Below the pieces are notes generated by a model. The model did not search any database. It was not told the DNA's origin and saw nothing but the letters and a program-made list of their open reading frames with translations. 64,000 nt of DNA from Chondrosia reniformis (lineage: Eukaryota > Porifera > Demospongiae > Chondrillida > Chondrillidae). Below, piece by piece: positions 24,388 to 36,200 of this stretch (positions are counted from its first letter, which is position 1; each line of letters opens with the position of its first letter). Position numbers and translations under genes: made by a program. The DNA lies in contig OX359196.1 of the NCBI GenBank assembly GCA_947172415.1, forward strand, positions 5,025,901-5,089,900, in the 5' to 3' direction.

Positions 24388-27310
24388 TTTTATTTACAAT
24401 AGCATGCAGTCTTTTATGTCATTTGTCAACCTGAATCCTAAGTATTTGCTCAGTTTTTTGCAGTAACTGTTGTATTATAATGTTTTAGTTTTAATCAAAT
24501 GCCAATTAAATTAAATGTGGACTACGACTTTTACTATAATTTTATAGGAATATGGATTGCCTTCAAATGTACACCCCTTTGATGTTATTCTCCTTAGCCA
24601 TACCTGGGTTATCCAGAAACCTGAGATAATCGACATGGGAGGTGTTTTTATAGGACTTTGCAATTGCTTGATTGTACAGAGTAATGAATAAGGATTACAT
24701 GTACGTAGGTTCATCTTTGGATTTTTGAGCGTCTAGAATCATCAAAGAAAACAGTCATATTTAAAACATTTGACAACCATAAAAACATCACCAACTGCGT
24801 GTCTAGATGCTCAAAAATACCAAGGACCAATGGCTAAGGACTGGAAAGAGTATATGAGGACAAAGTGACGAAGAGTGTTTCCATGGTAGACATTTCATTT
24901 TATATGGGGAACCACCTGCGCCATGCATGATTGCATTCCAGAGATCACCTGTCACCAAGACTACAGTTTCATCAGTGGACTCTGGATTTACCCCACCCAC
25001 TCATGTCCCCTGAGGAGCTCAATGAACTAATAGGTGGAGTCAAAGTTCACTTAACAGGAACCAGATCTAGAGGTTCTCCTTAGCCACAGAGGACTTTATG
25101 ATTACAATATATTTTATTATTATTATTATTATTATTATTAAAGTGCCCATGCATGTACATACATTGTGGTGTAGATATATGCCAACCAGTTCTGGCTATA
25201 TTACTTGTTTCATTATAAACTACATTATATAGTATTTGCTAATAACTATAGTAGTAGTATAATTCACTCAGTTATGTAATGCTAATTAATACATACATAT
25301 GTTATTTAAACCATCCCATGGGATTCCATGATTTCTTTCCTGGGGCTACAGGTGGCTGCCTGGTTGCAGCTATTGGGCTATAGTCCATTTTATAATTAGG
25401 GTCTTGAATGTCTTTCATAAATTGGGCATTCTTTCTGATTTTTTCCAGGGATTGAATTCGGCTTTTAAATCCTGGTTTGGCTTCCCTCTTCTCTGATTGT
25501 ATGAGCAAGTCAATGTAATTAACCTCATTCAATGGATCTGGTTTCAGAGCAATTTCATTCAGACGCTTTAATATAGTTCTGGCTTGTTTGATCATATTCT
25601 CTACTCGAGTTTGAATTTTGGCCAAATCAGATTTCAGCTGATCAATGAGGGTATTTGAGTCAAGCATACCAGTTTTAGCATCATCATACTTTGCCTTCAA
25701 ATCGTGTGATGTTCTGGTTTCCTTTTCCTGATAGAGTTCAAATCGGTAAGGATTGTTGAAATGGTGATCCCAATAGCATTGTCCTGGACAAACTGTGCAG
25801 TTTTTAGTTGACCTATCCATTGCTGGGCAGTTCTTTGTGTCTGGGTCATAACAAGGATAGTGACAAGTATAATTGCATGTGATACAATTGGTGACATATT
25901 CCCCAGTTAGATCAACTTTACGCTGCTTGTCTAGGACTACCTCATATGCATAGTCCTTGTTAGCCTTTATGTCAGTTTCATGCTGTTTAAGTACTCTCTC
26001 TTCCTGCCTAAGCTCATCCATCTTGCTTAGCCCGACTCGTATCTTTGGTTGCAAGCCTTGAATAAGTGCTTCCAGCCTTTCCCGCTCATCTAAAACCTGT
26101 TTTGTCAGTTTCAAGCTTCGGCAATTCATTTGATTTAACCTTTTGAAAAATACATCCAGACTTTGCATTCCCATTTTCCAGAAAAAGTTGTCAAACTCCA
26201 GGGAAACTTTATCAATTTCTTCCTTGGAATGGTTTAAGGCAAAAAGGGCAGAATTATTAAAGCAAAAAAAGGATTTATCCAGCTTATCAAAGGTAGGAAG
26301 CTTTGCCTCCTCCATAGCAGCAAGTATTGGAGGCTTATGTCTATCTACAAATGTGCACATGACAAAAAAATTTTCACCAATGTCTCGACCAAAGATACTT
26401 AGAATTGCATCAAATATATACTTTTGTGAATGTGTAAGTCGTGCAAGAGATGCCTGGGCAACAAATCCTATGCCATCAATGTGATCTATACCATTTTCAC
26501 CTTGACGAGAAAATAACTCCTTTATTTGGGCAGTGATTTGTTTGTCCCTTTCTATGCCCTGAGTATCACCAAATCCAGGTGTGTCAATGATCATTAGGTC
26601 GTAGGCAAGAGGTGATTGTGGCTCTCGATGGAATTTGTAAGCTGTTATCCATGTTGTTTGGCTTTTTGCTTGTACCAGGCGAAAACGAAAGTCACTTTCC
26701 CATCTAACCCCATAGATGTAATTGGCCATTCCATTTATAAGTGTTGTCTTTCCAGCACCAGTTGCCCCAACAACCATAAGAACTCTTTCTTTATCCCCAG
26801 ATGCATTTATAGTTGACCCATCAGTACGACCCACTTCTACTATGCTAATTCTGTGGGCTTGGTCTTCCTTAAGTACTCTTCTAGGAAGTTGATAAACATC
26901 AATGGGTTCTGTGTTATTGCGAATTTTTGTGCTTTGTTGCTTCATTTTTTCAGCAATATCCTACAGAAAATACATGGATGAAAGTTTCATGAAAAGGATT
27001 GGGAAGCTTATAATTGGTTATGGACATTGGAAGTTAGTAGTATTTACAAATTATTACTTGTTAATGTTGTTTTGAAATATTTCTTGTATATATATATACG
27101 TATAATAATGACATGCATAGCAGTTAAAGAAAGAAGAGTAAATTATATACCCAGGGCTCTTAATTAAATTTTCTTTGATTTTTAGATGAAGAGGTCATAA
27201 TATGGGAGCTAAACAAAGTATTCAAAACATTGGATATACAATACCTATGTATATATAGTCTACTATTTATCATTATAGCCTTTGCACGTGCAGGTTAGGT
27301 GCAAATAATT
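24388..27310. repeat. Duplication block C2
   Basis: Direct duplicate of C1 (19,243-22,140). It contains the intact AIG1-like exon. A (TTA)n microsatellite at 25,110-25,140 is specific to this copy. Confidence 0.85.
25302..26960 (-). CDS. AIG1-like/septin-like G-domain exon with coiled coils
   Basis: One open exon of about 553 codons, from an acceptor TTCTGTAG (first residues DIAEKMKQQSTK, phase 0) to a TAA stop. Residues 50-70 hold the P-loop GATGAGKTT, followed by DTPGFGDT (G3) and an FVDRHKP segment where G4 is expected. Residues about 260-350 and 430-510 are charged and heptad-like. Between them lies a Cys/His-rich patch (CITCNYTCHYPC, CTVCPGQCYWDHHF) that may bind zinc. The fold fits AIG1/GIMAP or septin-like GTPases of the type seen in fish and invertebrate immune-related families; its function is unknown. 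Same-strand, phase-0 exons upstream (27,873; 28,865; 30,125; 31,330; 32,421) could make a CARD-SAM-AIG1 protein. Confidence 0.75.
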   Translation of the reverse strand, partial: DIAEKMKQQSTKIRNNTEPIDVYQLPRRVLKEDQAHRISIVEVGRTDGSTINASGDKERVLMVVGATGAGKTTLINGMANYIYGVRWESDFRFRLVQAKSQTTWITAYKFHREPQSPLAYDLMIIDTPGFGDTQGIERDKQITAQIKELFSRQGENGIDHIDGIGFVAQASLARLTHSQKYIFDAILSIFGRDIGENFFVMCTFVDRHKPPILAAMEEAKLPTFDKLDKSFFCFNNSALFALNHSKEEIDKVSLEFDNFFWKMGMQSLDVFFKRLNQMNCRSLKLTKQVLDERERLEALIQGLQPKIRVGLSKMDELRQEERVLKQHETDIKANKDYAYEVVLDKQRKVDLTGEYVTNCITCNYTCHYPCYDPDTKNCPAMDRSTKNCTVCPGQCYWDHHFNNPYRFELYQEKETRTSHDLKAKYDDAKTGMLDSNTLIDQLKSDLAKIQTRVENMIKQARTILKRLNEIALKPDPLNEVNYIDLLIQSEKREAKPGFKSRIQSLEKIRKNAQFMKDIQDPNYKMDYSPIAATRQPPVAPGKKSWNPMGWFK

Positions 27311-27872
27311 CCCTGGGGGAAGCTCTATAACAGAGTGTTATTCAATTTGATAAGTGGAGAAGTCAAACCATTACTATATGTTACAACCAGAATGGTTTCT
27401 TTAAACATTAACCAGTCACTCCCCCCCCCCCCCTTTTTAATTTCAAATATTCTACTGTATTTTTCATTGATTAAAAATGGCTGCCTGTAAATGTTTATCA
27501 ATCGCATTTTCACACCATGTAGACTACAGTAGTCTATATAATGTGCTATCATAATGCCAAAAATAGTATTCACAGTTGGTGATAAATTCTTCTGAAATTC
27601 TTTTAATATGTTGGGAAATTTGTCAGTTTACAATGCAATGTGCCCACAACCGTTATCCAAGCAATTTAACCTTATTGACAGTATGCATAAAGTCTGTCAT
27701 TTCAACATGGTTATTCTTGCAGATATACATATAAGTCAGACTAAACAGAATCAGTTCTTTATAGTATATACATAGGCCCCCTCATTTATCAAAGTCACTT
27801 TAGGATTCAGAATTAAAATCCTGCTTTTGCACAAATAACATATTTAAGGAAAGGGTGTGTGCTTGTCCTTAC
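27311..27872. other. Intronic DNA upstream of the AIG1-like exon
   Basis: No exon seen. Contains a poly-C run at 27,421-27,433. Confidence 0.5.
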
Positions 27873-28067
27873 TAGAGTTGTATGTTGATTCCAATGGTTG
27901 GGGGGAGAAGTAGTCATTTTAGAGTTCTGAGGAGTAGGAAAATTTTGCGTAGGTTGAATTGCATGCTGAGGAGACATCAAGATGGTACTACCCATTCCAG
28001 CAAATGTAGGGTTTTGATTGTACATTCCTTGAGAGTTATGACTTTCAGGCCTTTGAGTATTTGTTAC
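27873..28067 (-). CDS. Pro/Gln/Asn/Thr-rich linker exon
   Basis: 65 codons between acceptor ACTATAG and donor GTAAGGAC, phase 0 at both ends (VTNTQRPESHNSQGMYNQ... to NHWNQHTTL). Low-complexity, likely a disordered linker. A possible further exon at about 28,240-28,325 (YYDDDIDALRSALDLEV) is weaker. Confidence 0.55.
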
Positions 28068-28534
28068 CTATAGTAAAACAAAAAAGAAAGTTTTCATTAA
28101 AATATATCAGTAGACAATTAAAAAATATGCACATATGTACACTAAATCAGAAAGTAGGCATGGTGCCGTACTCTCTTATAAGCACACACAAGTACATGTA
28201 TGATTCAAAGATATGATTGTGTGTACCACTGTAATATGGAAAAATAGGGGAACTTCAAGATCTAAAGCCGATCTTAAAGCATCAATGTCATCATCATAAT
28301 ACCCAGAGTTTAATGATTGTGTGTACCACTGTAATATCACCTCATGTAGAAACCAGTCAAAAGTATTCAAGTACTATATATGCAAATACAAATAGTTGAT
28401 TTAAATATCACAAAATTGCTTGGTTTTCCTAATTCATTTATCGCAATACTAGAAATATGCATGTGTCATTCTTGTAGATGATAGGAAAACAACGTAAGAG
28501 TGAGCGAAATCGTTAAATAGCTAATGGCTAAGTG

Positions 28535-29140
28535 AAATTTTCTGACTTTAACAAAGACACAGTTCCTTCCCTGAATGCAAAGATACGTTTCAGCTCATAA
28601 TGGGGGCCATCAACTACTGTTTACAGTGAGATTTACTATTTAATAGGCTATATGGCATAACAGGTAGTAAAATAAATCTTTATTGTCTCTATTACAGTAG
28701 TTCTTCGTGCTTTTTTAGCCATTTCGATCCCAGGCTGCTCAAATTATAATTGCCACAATTTGAAGACTTAGTTGCTGTAAACACAACACACTAAATACAT
28801 ATTTTGTTATTACTGGCTATTCCAATTGGGATTGTCAATAATTACCAATTTCTCATCAACTTACAGTGTGGCTTTCTTTAAACTTTGGTTTTGATGGTAA
28901 ATGCCTCTCTAATGGTGTTTTACTCTAAATAAAATATCAGAAGGAGAAGCGTTATATATATCTATTTCACTCTCTCTATATACATATACATATGCAGTAA
29001 AGTGGTCATTCTCTGTTTGCAAACTCCTCCTGCAGCTTGCATACGATCAATCCGAAACTTAAACTCTTAAGGAGTACCAAAAGGAGTGTCATAAGGGGAG
29101 GAAACATTGGCAGTGACTAGCTACTTGTGTTATACTTTCA
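28535..29140. repeat. Partial copy of block A left part
   Basis: Matches 3,545-4,245 and 30,900-31,610 with a roughly 120-base deletion. Carries the second copy of the 60-base linker exon. Confidence 0.8.
28865..28924 (-). CDS. 60-base linker exon (copy 2)
   Basis: SKTPLERHLPSKPKFKESHT, phase 0 both sides, with the same acceptor and donor as copies 1 and 3. Lies between the SAM-like and Pro-rich exons. Confidence 0.5.
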
Positions 29141-30124
29141 CTTTGTCACAGATGGCCTGGACGGTTTGAGTCCCAAGCAGTCCAGTTTTTCGCTTTTGTT
29201 CAAATTTATATACATATATGAATTTCCTTAATACTGACATGACCAGCCACAAAAGCAATACAAATTGTTTAGTAACACAACAGATTTGATGTACATGCTT
29301 TGCAATTGAGGGGAAAAAATTTATATTATTCTCCAGAAAGAATATAGGTACTGTTATTGAAGCTACAATTAACATACTACATAGTAAATTGGTTAACAAA
29401 TAACTCTATAGTATTCACTATCACAACCTACTTATAGTACTTATATACTAAGAGGAGGTACTTCCTAATTAAACAAGTATTTTGAGTTCAAAAAAACTCA
29501 TGGGGCACCCCAAACATGGTTAAAGAGACTATTAATTTGGTAACTTGCACACAAGGACATACGTAGAAAGCTGAGGCCTTTATATATGTCATATGATGTC
29601 CCTTGTGTTGATTGTAATTAATAATTTGTAGTTGTACTGTGTAGTGTACTTGATTGTAATTAATAATTTGTAGTTGTACTGTGTAGTGTACTTGATTGTA
29701 ATTATGTATCTGAGTGACTTGTAGCTTCAATTCATTTCTATAACAACTTTCTGAACACCAGTTTCACCCTTCCCCAGGATATATGCATATTAATTAATAT
29801 TCTACATCTGTATTGAAGTACGTATCGTGCCATTATGTAACCATTTTATCCACCTTTGTGTAAGGTTAATTTTTAATAATTTCAGCTGGAGGAAGGATGA
29901 AATATCCCAAAACTTTTGTGAAGTGTTTCATGCAGTTTAAATAGTGCACTCTGATTAATTAAGAAATGTAACAATGGGCATAATTTTTATGACAAAAATT
30001 GAATGAAGTTATTTCTTATGACAACCTGGGCTTACTGCATAAAGCTTTGATCTATAATGGTAACATTTCTTGTACATACTGGGATATATAGGCTTTGATA
30101 AAACAAGTATATGGGAAGTCTTAC
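29141..30124. other. Intronic DNA with a 41-base tandem repeat
   Basis: At 29,608-29,705 the unit containing TTGTAGTTGTACTGTGTAGT recurs about 2.3 times. No convincing exon. Confidence 0.5.
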
Positions 30125-30391
30125 CATTGATGTCTTTAACTGTGCCTGTAACAATTCAACTCGTTTACGAGATCCTAATTTCGGGAAAAGTTCCTTAAAT
30201 TCATCACTGGTCAGGTTCACAAATAGCTCCTTATCAATTCGATTATCTATTAAGGTAGCAGTGGATTCTTCATCAAGGTTTGCTCTGATGTATTCATAGA
30301 ATTCACTTTCTTCATCATCTTCTTGGGTAGCAATTTTGGACGACTTTGTAGAGCCAGGGAATGTTTTAGCAGCCATAGGTTTGGGAACATC
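30125..30391 (-). CDS. SAM-like domain exon
   Basis: 89 codons between acceptor ACAACAG and donor GTAAGACT, phase 0 at both ends. After a Ser/Lys/Asp/Glu-rich start it reads FYEYIRANLDEESTATLIDN, ELFVNLTSDEFKELFPKLGS and RKRVELLQAQLK, the helix spacing of a sterile alpha motif. SAM domains usually oligomerise. It would sit between the CARD-like exon and the AIG1-like exon in a spliced product. Confidence 0.6.
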
Positions 30392-31329
30392 CTGTTGTTC
30401 AAAATGTTTAAAAGCCAGTAAATGTACATATAAACATACATACTACATATATATTACAACTGCACAAATGGAATTTTCTATGCATATATACAGTACACGC
30501 TGAAATAATGCATACACTCGTGAGGGTCAAGGTCAATGAACTCTAACAGTCAAGTGAAGGGCTGGAATAAATCTTAACAAAAACTTGACTTCGAGGGCAC
30601 TAGTGCAAGGTCTATAAGGTCTTGCCATATCTACACCTTTTTTGTATTTTGAATAAGAATAATATCGTGCTTAATCAACATTTTTTATTTATCGAATCTC
30701 TTGAGGGCCAAATGTACTTGACTTCAAAATATCTCTATAATTTTGGCCGGTTTCTTCTATTGTTCAGGGTTGTTTTATTGTTCATAAAAGTTCAGGATGT
30801 AAAGCTCATTTTAAAGTAAGTGATTTTTATTAGGACATTGTTTGATAGAAAACAGAGGACAAAGTCTGCCTATAAAAGACCATAAAACTATAGTAAGTAG
30901 TAAAATTTTCTGACTTTAACAAAGACACAGCTCCTTCCCTGAATGCAAAGATACTGTTCAGCTCATAATGGGGTCCATCAACTACTGTATACAGTGAGAT
31001 TTACTATTTAATAGGCTATATGGCGTGTCAGGTAGTAAAATAAATCTTTATTGTCTTTATTACAGTAGTCCTTCATGCTTTTTTAGCCATTTCAATCCCA
31101 GGCTGCCCTAATGCCATGGCAATGGGGTACAATAGAATTGGTATAGGACTAAGTTGTTGGTATAGATATATATAATTAATTATGTGTTATTAAGAATTTT
31201 CCAGGTATTATAATTGCCACCATTTGAAGATTTAGTTTACTGTAAACACAACACACTAAATACATATTTTGTTATTACTGGCTATTCCAATTGGGATTGT
31301 CAATAATTACCAATTTCTCATCAACTTAC

Positions 31330-31389
31330 AGTGTGGCTTTCTTTAAACTTTGGTTTTGATGGTAAATGCCTCTCTAATGGTGTTTCACT
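31330..31389 (-). CDS. 60-base linker exon (copy 3)
   Basis: SETPLERHLPSKPKFKESHT, phase 0, flanked by the same splice signals. Directly downstream of the CARD-like exon in block A'. Confidence 0.55.
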
Positions 31390-32057
31390 CTAAATAAAAA
31401 TATCAGAAGGAGAAGCGTTATATATATCTATTTCACTCTCTCTATATACATACGTATGCAGTAAAGTGGTCATTCTTTGTTTGCAAATTCCTCCTGCAGC
31501 TTGCATACGATCAATCCGAAACTTAGAACTCTTAAGGAGTGCCAAAAGGAGTGTCATAAGGGGGGAAACATTTGCAGTGACTAGCTACTTGTGTTATACT
31601 TTGCATTTAAATGATTAATATTGTCACAGATGTTACTAGGAATTTTCCAGGTGAAAGTCTCATGAAAAGGAGAGGTAAACTTATAATTGGTTATTGGAAG
31701 TTAGTAGTATTTACATATTATTACTTGTTAATGTTGTTCTGAAATATTTATTGGGTATATATATTAATGGCATGCGTACCAGTTCAAGAAAGAAGAGTAC
31801 ATTATATACCCAGGGCTCTCAATTAAATATTCTTTGATTTTTCTAGATGAAGAGGTCATAATATGGGTGCTTAACAAAGTATTCAAAACATTTATACAGT
31901 ATAGTCTACTATATATCATCATAGCCTTTGCACATGCAGGTTAGGCACAAATAATTCCCTTTTATAGTTGATATAGTCCACTATCTAGTTGTAGTTGTAG
32001 TTGTCTCTGCACATTGAAGTGAAGTCAGGCTAAGGTTTGCAGCACACATAATGAGGG

Positions 32058-32166
32058 CTCCCAGGGTGAGGCTAGACTGGATGCGCTAAAGGACCCTGAC
32101 ATGGCAAATACAGTAATCAATGAAGTGAAGGGCAGGCTCAGTCATGTCGACAGCACGAGCATCGAA
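32058..32166 (+). mobile_element. LINE ORF2 fragment (block A' copy)
   Basis: Same as 4,697-4,806: plus-strand ARLDALKDPDMANTVINEVK. Confidence 0.5.
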
Positions 32167-32420
32167 ACATGTTTTGGTATTTACAAAAACGGCTGCAAAA
32201 CACTCGAATGCAACCGGAAATCCTATCGTTGTGGATTTATGAGGTGTTAATTGATAATACATTGGATAATACATTGGATTGGCCATTCCTACTAGGAGAA
32301 TACGGAATGATATTTTTTTAGGAATCTCCTGATGATGTTGTAACACACACAAATCAGATCATTTGTGTGTGTTACAACATCATTGACAATAAATGCACAC
32401 ACAGTACTTATACAATTTAC

Positions 32421-32759
32421 TTCAGACTGTCTTGATAATGACTGAATTCTCACTTCATGGACTGCGCCTTCTAACTTTTGAGCCATCTCCTCGTGTACTT
32501 TATAGTTTGAAGAGGTATCTCGGAGAACTTTAATGAATCTCTCAACCAACTCTACCGTCCCGCTGGTATACAAGTGATCGATCAGTGCTTCGTTTGCCTC
32601 TTTTAAATTGCTCTTATTCTGAATGGTCTGCATAAGCGGCATGTCGATAATTTCTTCAACAAAGAGGTCTTCTCTGATATCCTTTGTGCAGAGCTGATTC
32701 ACCAAGATGGCGTAAACCGACTGAATGGCATCTCGTAATGGAGAGCGAGAGAGAGCCAT
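32421..32759 (-). CDS. CARD-like death-fold first exon (block A')
   Basis: 113 codons from ATG at 32759 to the putative donor GTAAAT, phase 0. Differs from the block A copy at about ten residues (for example DLFVEEIIDMPLMQ against DLFAQGIIDMPLKQ), none disrupting the frame. Downstream on this strand lie a linker, SAM-like, linker and AIG1-like exons, all phase 0. If spliced together the product is CARD-SAM-AIG1 GTPase, the layout of an intracellular sensor or scaffold; this is inference. Confidence 0.6.
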
Positions 32760-33251
32760 GTATTTCGAACAGTTACACGCTCAAGGGATCTCTTGATCAT
32801 AAGAGTGCACGTTTTTCTACAGGATCTCCATAGTGGTTTAGGTGGGTGTGCCAGTATTGGCTACGCCCACATCCTGGGGCTATATACTGCTAACTAAGGT
32901 TCTCTAACTGTATGTACACATGGAAATGACACACATGAAAATGTTAACAGAAAACATAAGAAGTGAATACGGAGCTTAAATTATCAAAGTTTTAATACAA
33001 TCACCTAAACGAATCTCTTTTGTATCAATATGGGAACAATTCTGCCTCAAACTTAAAGGGAACGCATACTAATATGCTTTATCTAACATTTGCTACAACT
33101 AGCTTATTCTGTAGCTTGACAAATTATTGAGATTAACATCATTTTGAGAACAAACAATTCCAATTAATTTTGTTCTTCTAATTGTTACATTCACTACTAT
33201 AATTCTAACAACCTAAATTGGTACAATTGCAACACTTGTACTGTTAGTAAT

Positions 33252-36200
33252 CTAGTAAGCAATAAATGACTTGACTGCAGCAATGATAGCAGTGGAATCA
33301 ATCTTAAATTCCTTCATCAATTCATCCTTCTTCCCACTCCTTGGCACATCATTCACAGCCAGCCTCCTCACTTGGATACCCTTCTCTTCACTGACAGCAC
33401 CAGCCACAGCCTCTCCAAGACCACCTGCAAGTGAAAAGTTCAAAGGTCAACTTATCACCCTCACTTATTATTGCTAATGGGGGGAGTCATTACAACATGT
33501 TTGTCTGTAACAAGCCCCAACCTTCAATTCTAACCAGGCATTATGGCCCATTTCCAATTTGACCGTTCTCTAATGGATTCAGCCTCTATATGACCTAGCC
33601 TCTATTCAAGACCAGCTTCTATAAAAGAGTGGCCTACGTAACATACCCTAGCTCTACAGAATGTAACATGCTTTATAAATGTGTTAGGTATTCTGGCTTC
33701 CAGCTAAGGATATACTGCAGATGAAATTCAATAAATATGCTATGCACTTCTGGAGGGTTCTCCTTCCATTATTAGCTCTTAGAATTGACATAGATTATTC
33801 GTAAGAGGTTCAACCTTTGAAGGTTACCTTCAGGATAATGGTCTTCAACTGTGATGATCTTGCCATTAGTTTCTTTGGCGCTAGCAATGAGCAGCTCCTT
33901 GTCAATCGGTTTGAGGCAGAATGGATCAATGACACGGATGTTGATGCCATCCTTCTGAAGAGCATCAGCAGCAATCATGGCCTCTTGGAGGGTGACTCCT
34001 GCTCCCACAACAGTCACCTTATCACTGTCACTGGAACGTACACACTGCAAAAATGTGTGTGTGTGAGAGAGAGGGGAGAGGGAGAGAGGGGGGAAGAGAG
34101 AGAGGAGAGAAGAGGGCAGATAGAGGGGAAGAGAAGGGAGAGGGAGGGAGGGAGGAGTGTGCATTACTATGTACAGTGGGGATTAAAAGTAAATAACAAT
34201 TTAAATGCGTGCTACTCATGTGCCCTTCGAGTACTTGTTCAAGTAAAATAATACTCGCAATCTTTAACACCTTCGGCGCAATGATTATATTATACATACA
34301 TTGCTAAACTAAGTAACAATAACTTCATGTGTGTGCACACACATACTGCTAACCTTTCCCTTGCCAATCTCAAAGACCTCGTCCTTCTTGTAGATGACTG
34401 GAGTTTCAGGTCTGCTTGTACGTGTGAAGGTGATTCCTCTGTAGTTGGCAGCCAGTTCAATGGCTCTCTCGCAGGAGACCGCATCACTGGGGTAGAAACA
34501 CACAGCACGAGGAACAGTACGGAAACAGGCAAAGTCCTCCAGGGCCATCTGAGAGGGACCATCCTCACCTACAAGTAAGCAAAAAATCTCAACCTGAATC
34601 CAGCAAATATTTCTCATTAAAAGTTACAAGATGAACACTCGATCAACAGCTAAATGATAATCTACTACTATAGAGTGTAATAACCAATAAATCCACTATT
34701 ATTGTGACATGCCATACAAAGAACTGAAATCAGAAAAAAGATGGCCCAACCAGGTTTGGTTTACAAGTCACATAAAGTATATTGTAAAGTGTACATATGA
34801 ACATCTACGTAAACTTTACTAACCAATGAGCATCTATTGTAAAGTGTACTAACCAATGGAGCATCCAGCATGTGACCCAACAAAGTTTACTTCAGTCTGA
34901 GAGATGGCTCCCATCCTGATCTGGTCAAAGGCTCTTGTGAAGAAAGCTGCAAAGGTGCTCACAAAAACAATGTTACGATGGCGTGTGCCCAGTCCAATAG
35001 CCACTCCCACAAGGTTCTGCTCGGCAATGAAGCATTCCACATAGCGATCAGGAAAGGCATTCTTGTAGGTTAGGGAGAAGGTGGAGTTCTTAGTGTCTCC
35101 ATCTAGTGCAACAATACGCTCATAGGATTTCCCAATACTGACCAAGGCATTACCATAAGCTTTACGAGAGGCAAACTGTAGTATGAACAAGAATTATAAA
35201 TAGTCATAAGGTGCTTTTAACTGTTTATGTATTAGCATAAAGGCATGGTGATTGTGCAATAAGCAATAACTATTGCGCAATCATACCAGGCTGGCCTATT
35301 AAGTATGTGATGCTGTAAAACCTATCACAATACTTGCATAACTGAGATTAACAAATCAACCAGCAATACAGACGAAGAGCAGTCGATCCCTATTAAGGTG
35401 GACTAGCTGCTTATGCCCACCTTTGAGCCAAACTCATAGTTGGGTGGAGCAGAGAGGGTCACTTTGGGGAAGTTGACTGTGGGAGCATCATCAGTGAAAG
35501 GCTGCATGGTGAGTTTCACATTTGGGTTCTTGATCAACTTCTTGCAGGCCTCAATAGAAATGTCAGCCTTGGCCCCTAGGGGCTTACCGTGCCAGTTCTC
35601 CAAATCCTCAACACCTGGAAAGCCCTTTCCTACAACCAGAGACAACAGAGCAGCAGTAGGGCCTCAATACTGGATATGAGCAGGTCCTACTAACACAGAA
35701 CAGCAGTAGGGCCTCAATACTGGATATGAGCAGGTCCTACTAAAACAGAGCAGCAGTAGGGCCTCAATACTGGATATGAGCAGGTCCTACTAACACAGAA
35801 CAGCAGTAGGGCCTCAATACTGGATATGAGCAGGTCCTACTAAAACAGAGCAGCAGTAGGGCCTCAATACTGGATATGAGCAGGTCCTACTAACACAAAG
35901 GATCCCTATTCCTATTGGTACATACATTGTAGGACTCACAAAGATCAAGAAGAAGACAAAGATTCCCAGGGTCACTGATGAAGGGTGGAATTACCAGAAA
36001 CGACTGTCTGACCCAAAGGAGAAAGGAAGAAAAGAAGCCTAACTGTATCCTCTCCTCCTCCTCCAAAGCTCTATATCTTTATAGGCACAATAACTACCAT
36101 TTTCAGAATATGGTGTTTAGATTATTCATATATACATGTACATGTACACAGGACTGACTATTAAAATCACATAGGTAGGTGTACTACTGTGTAGTGTACA

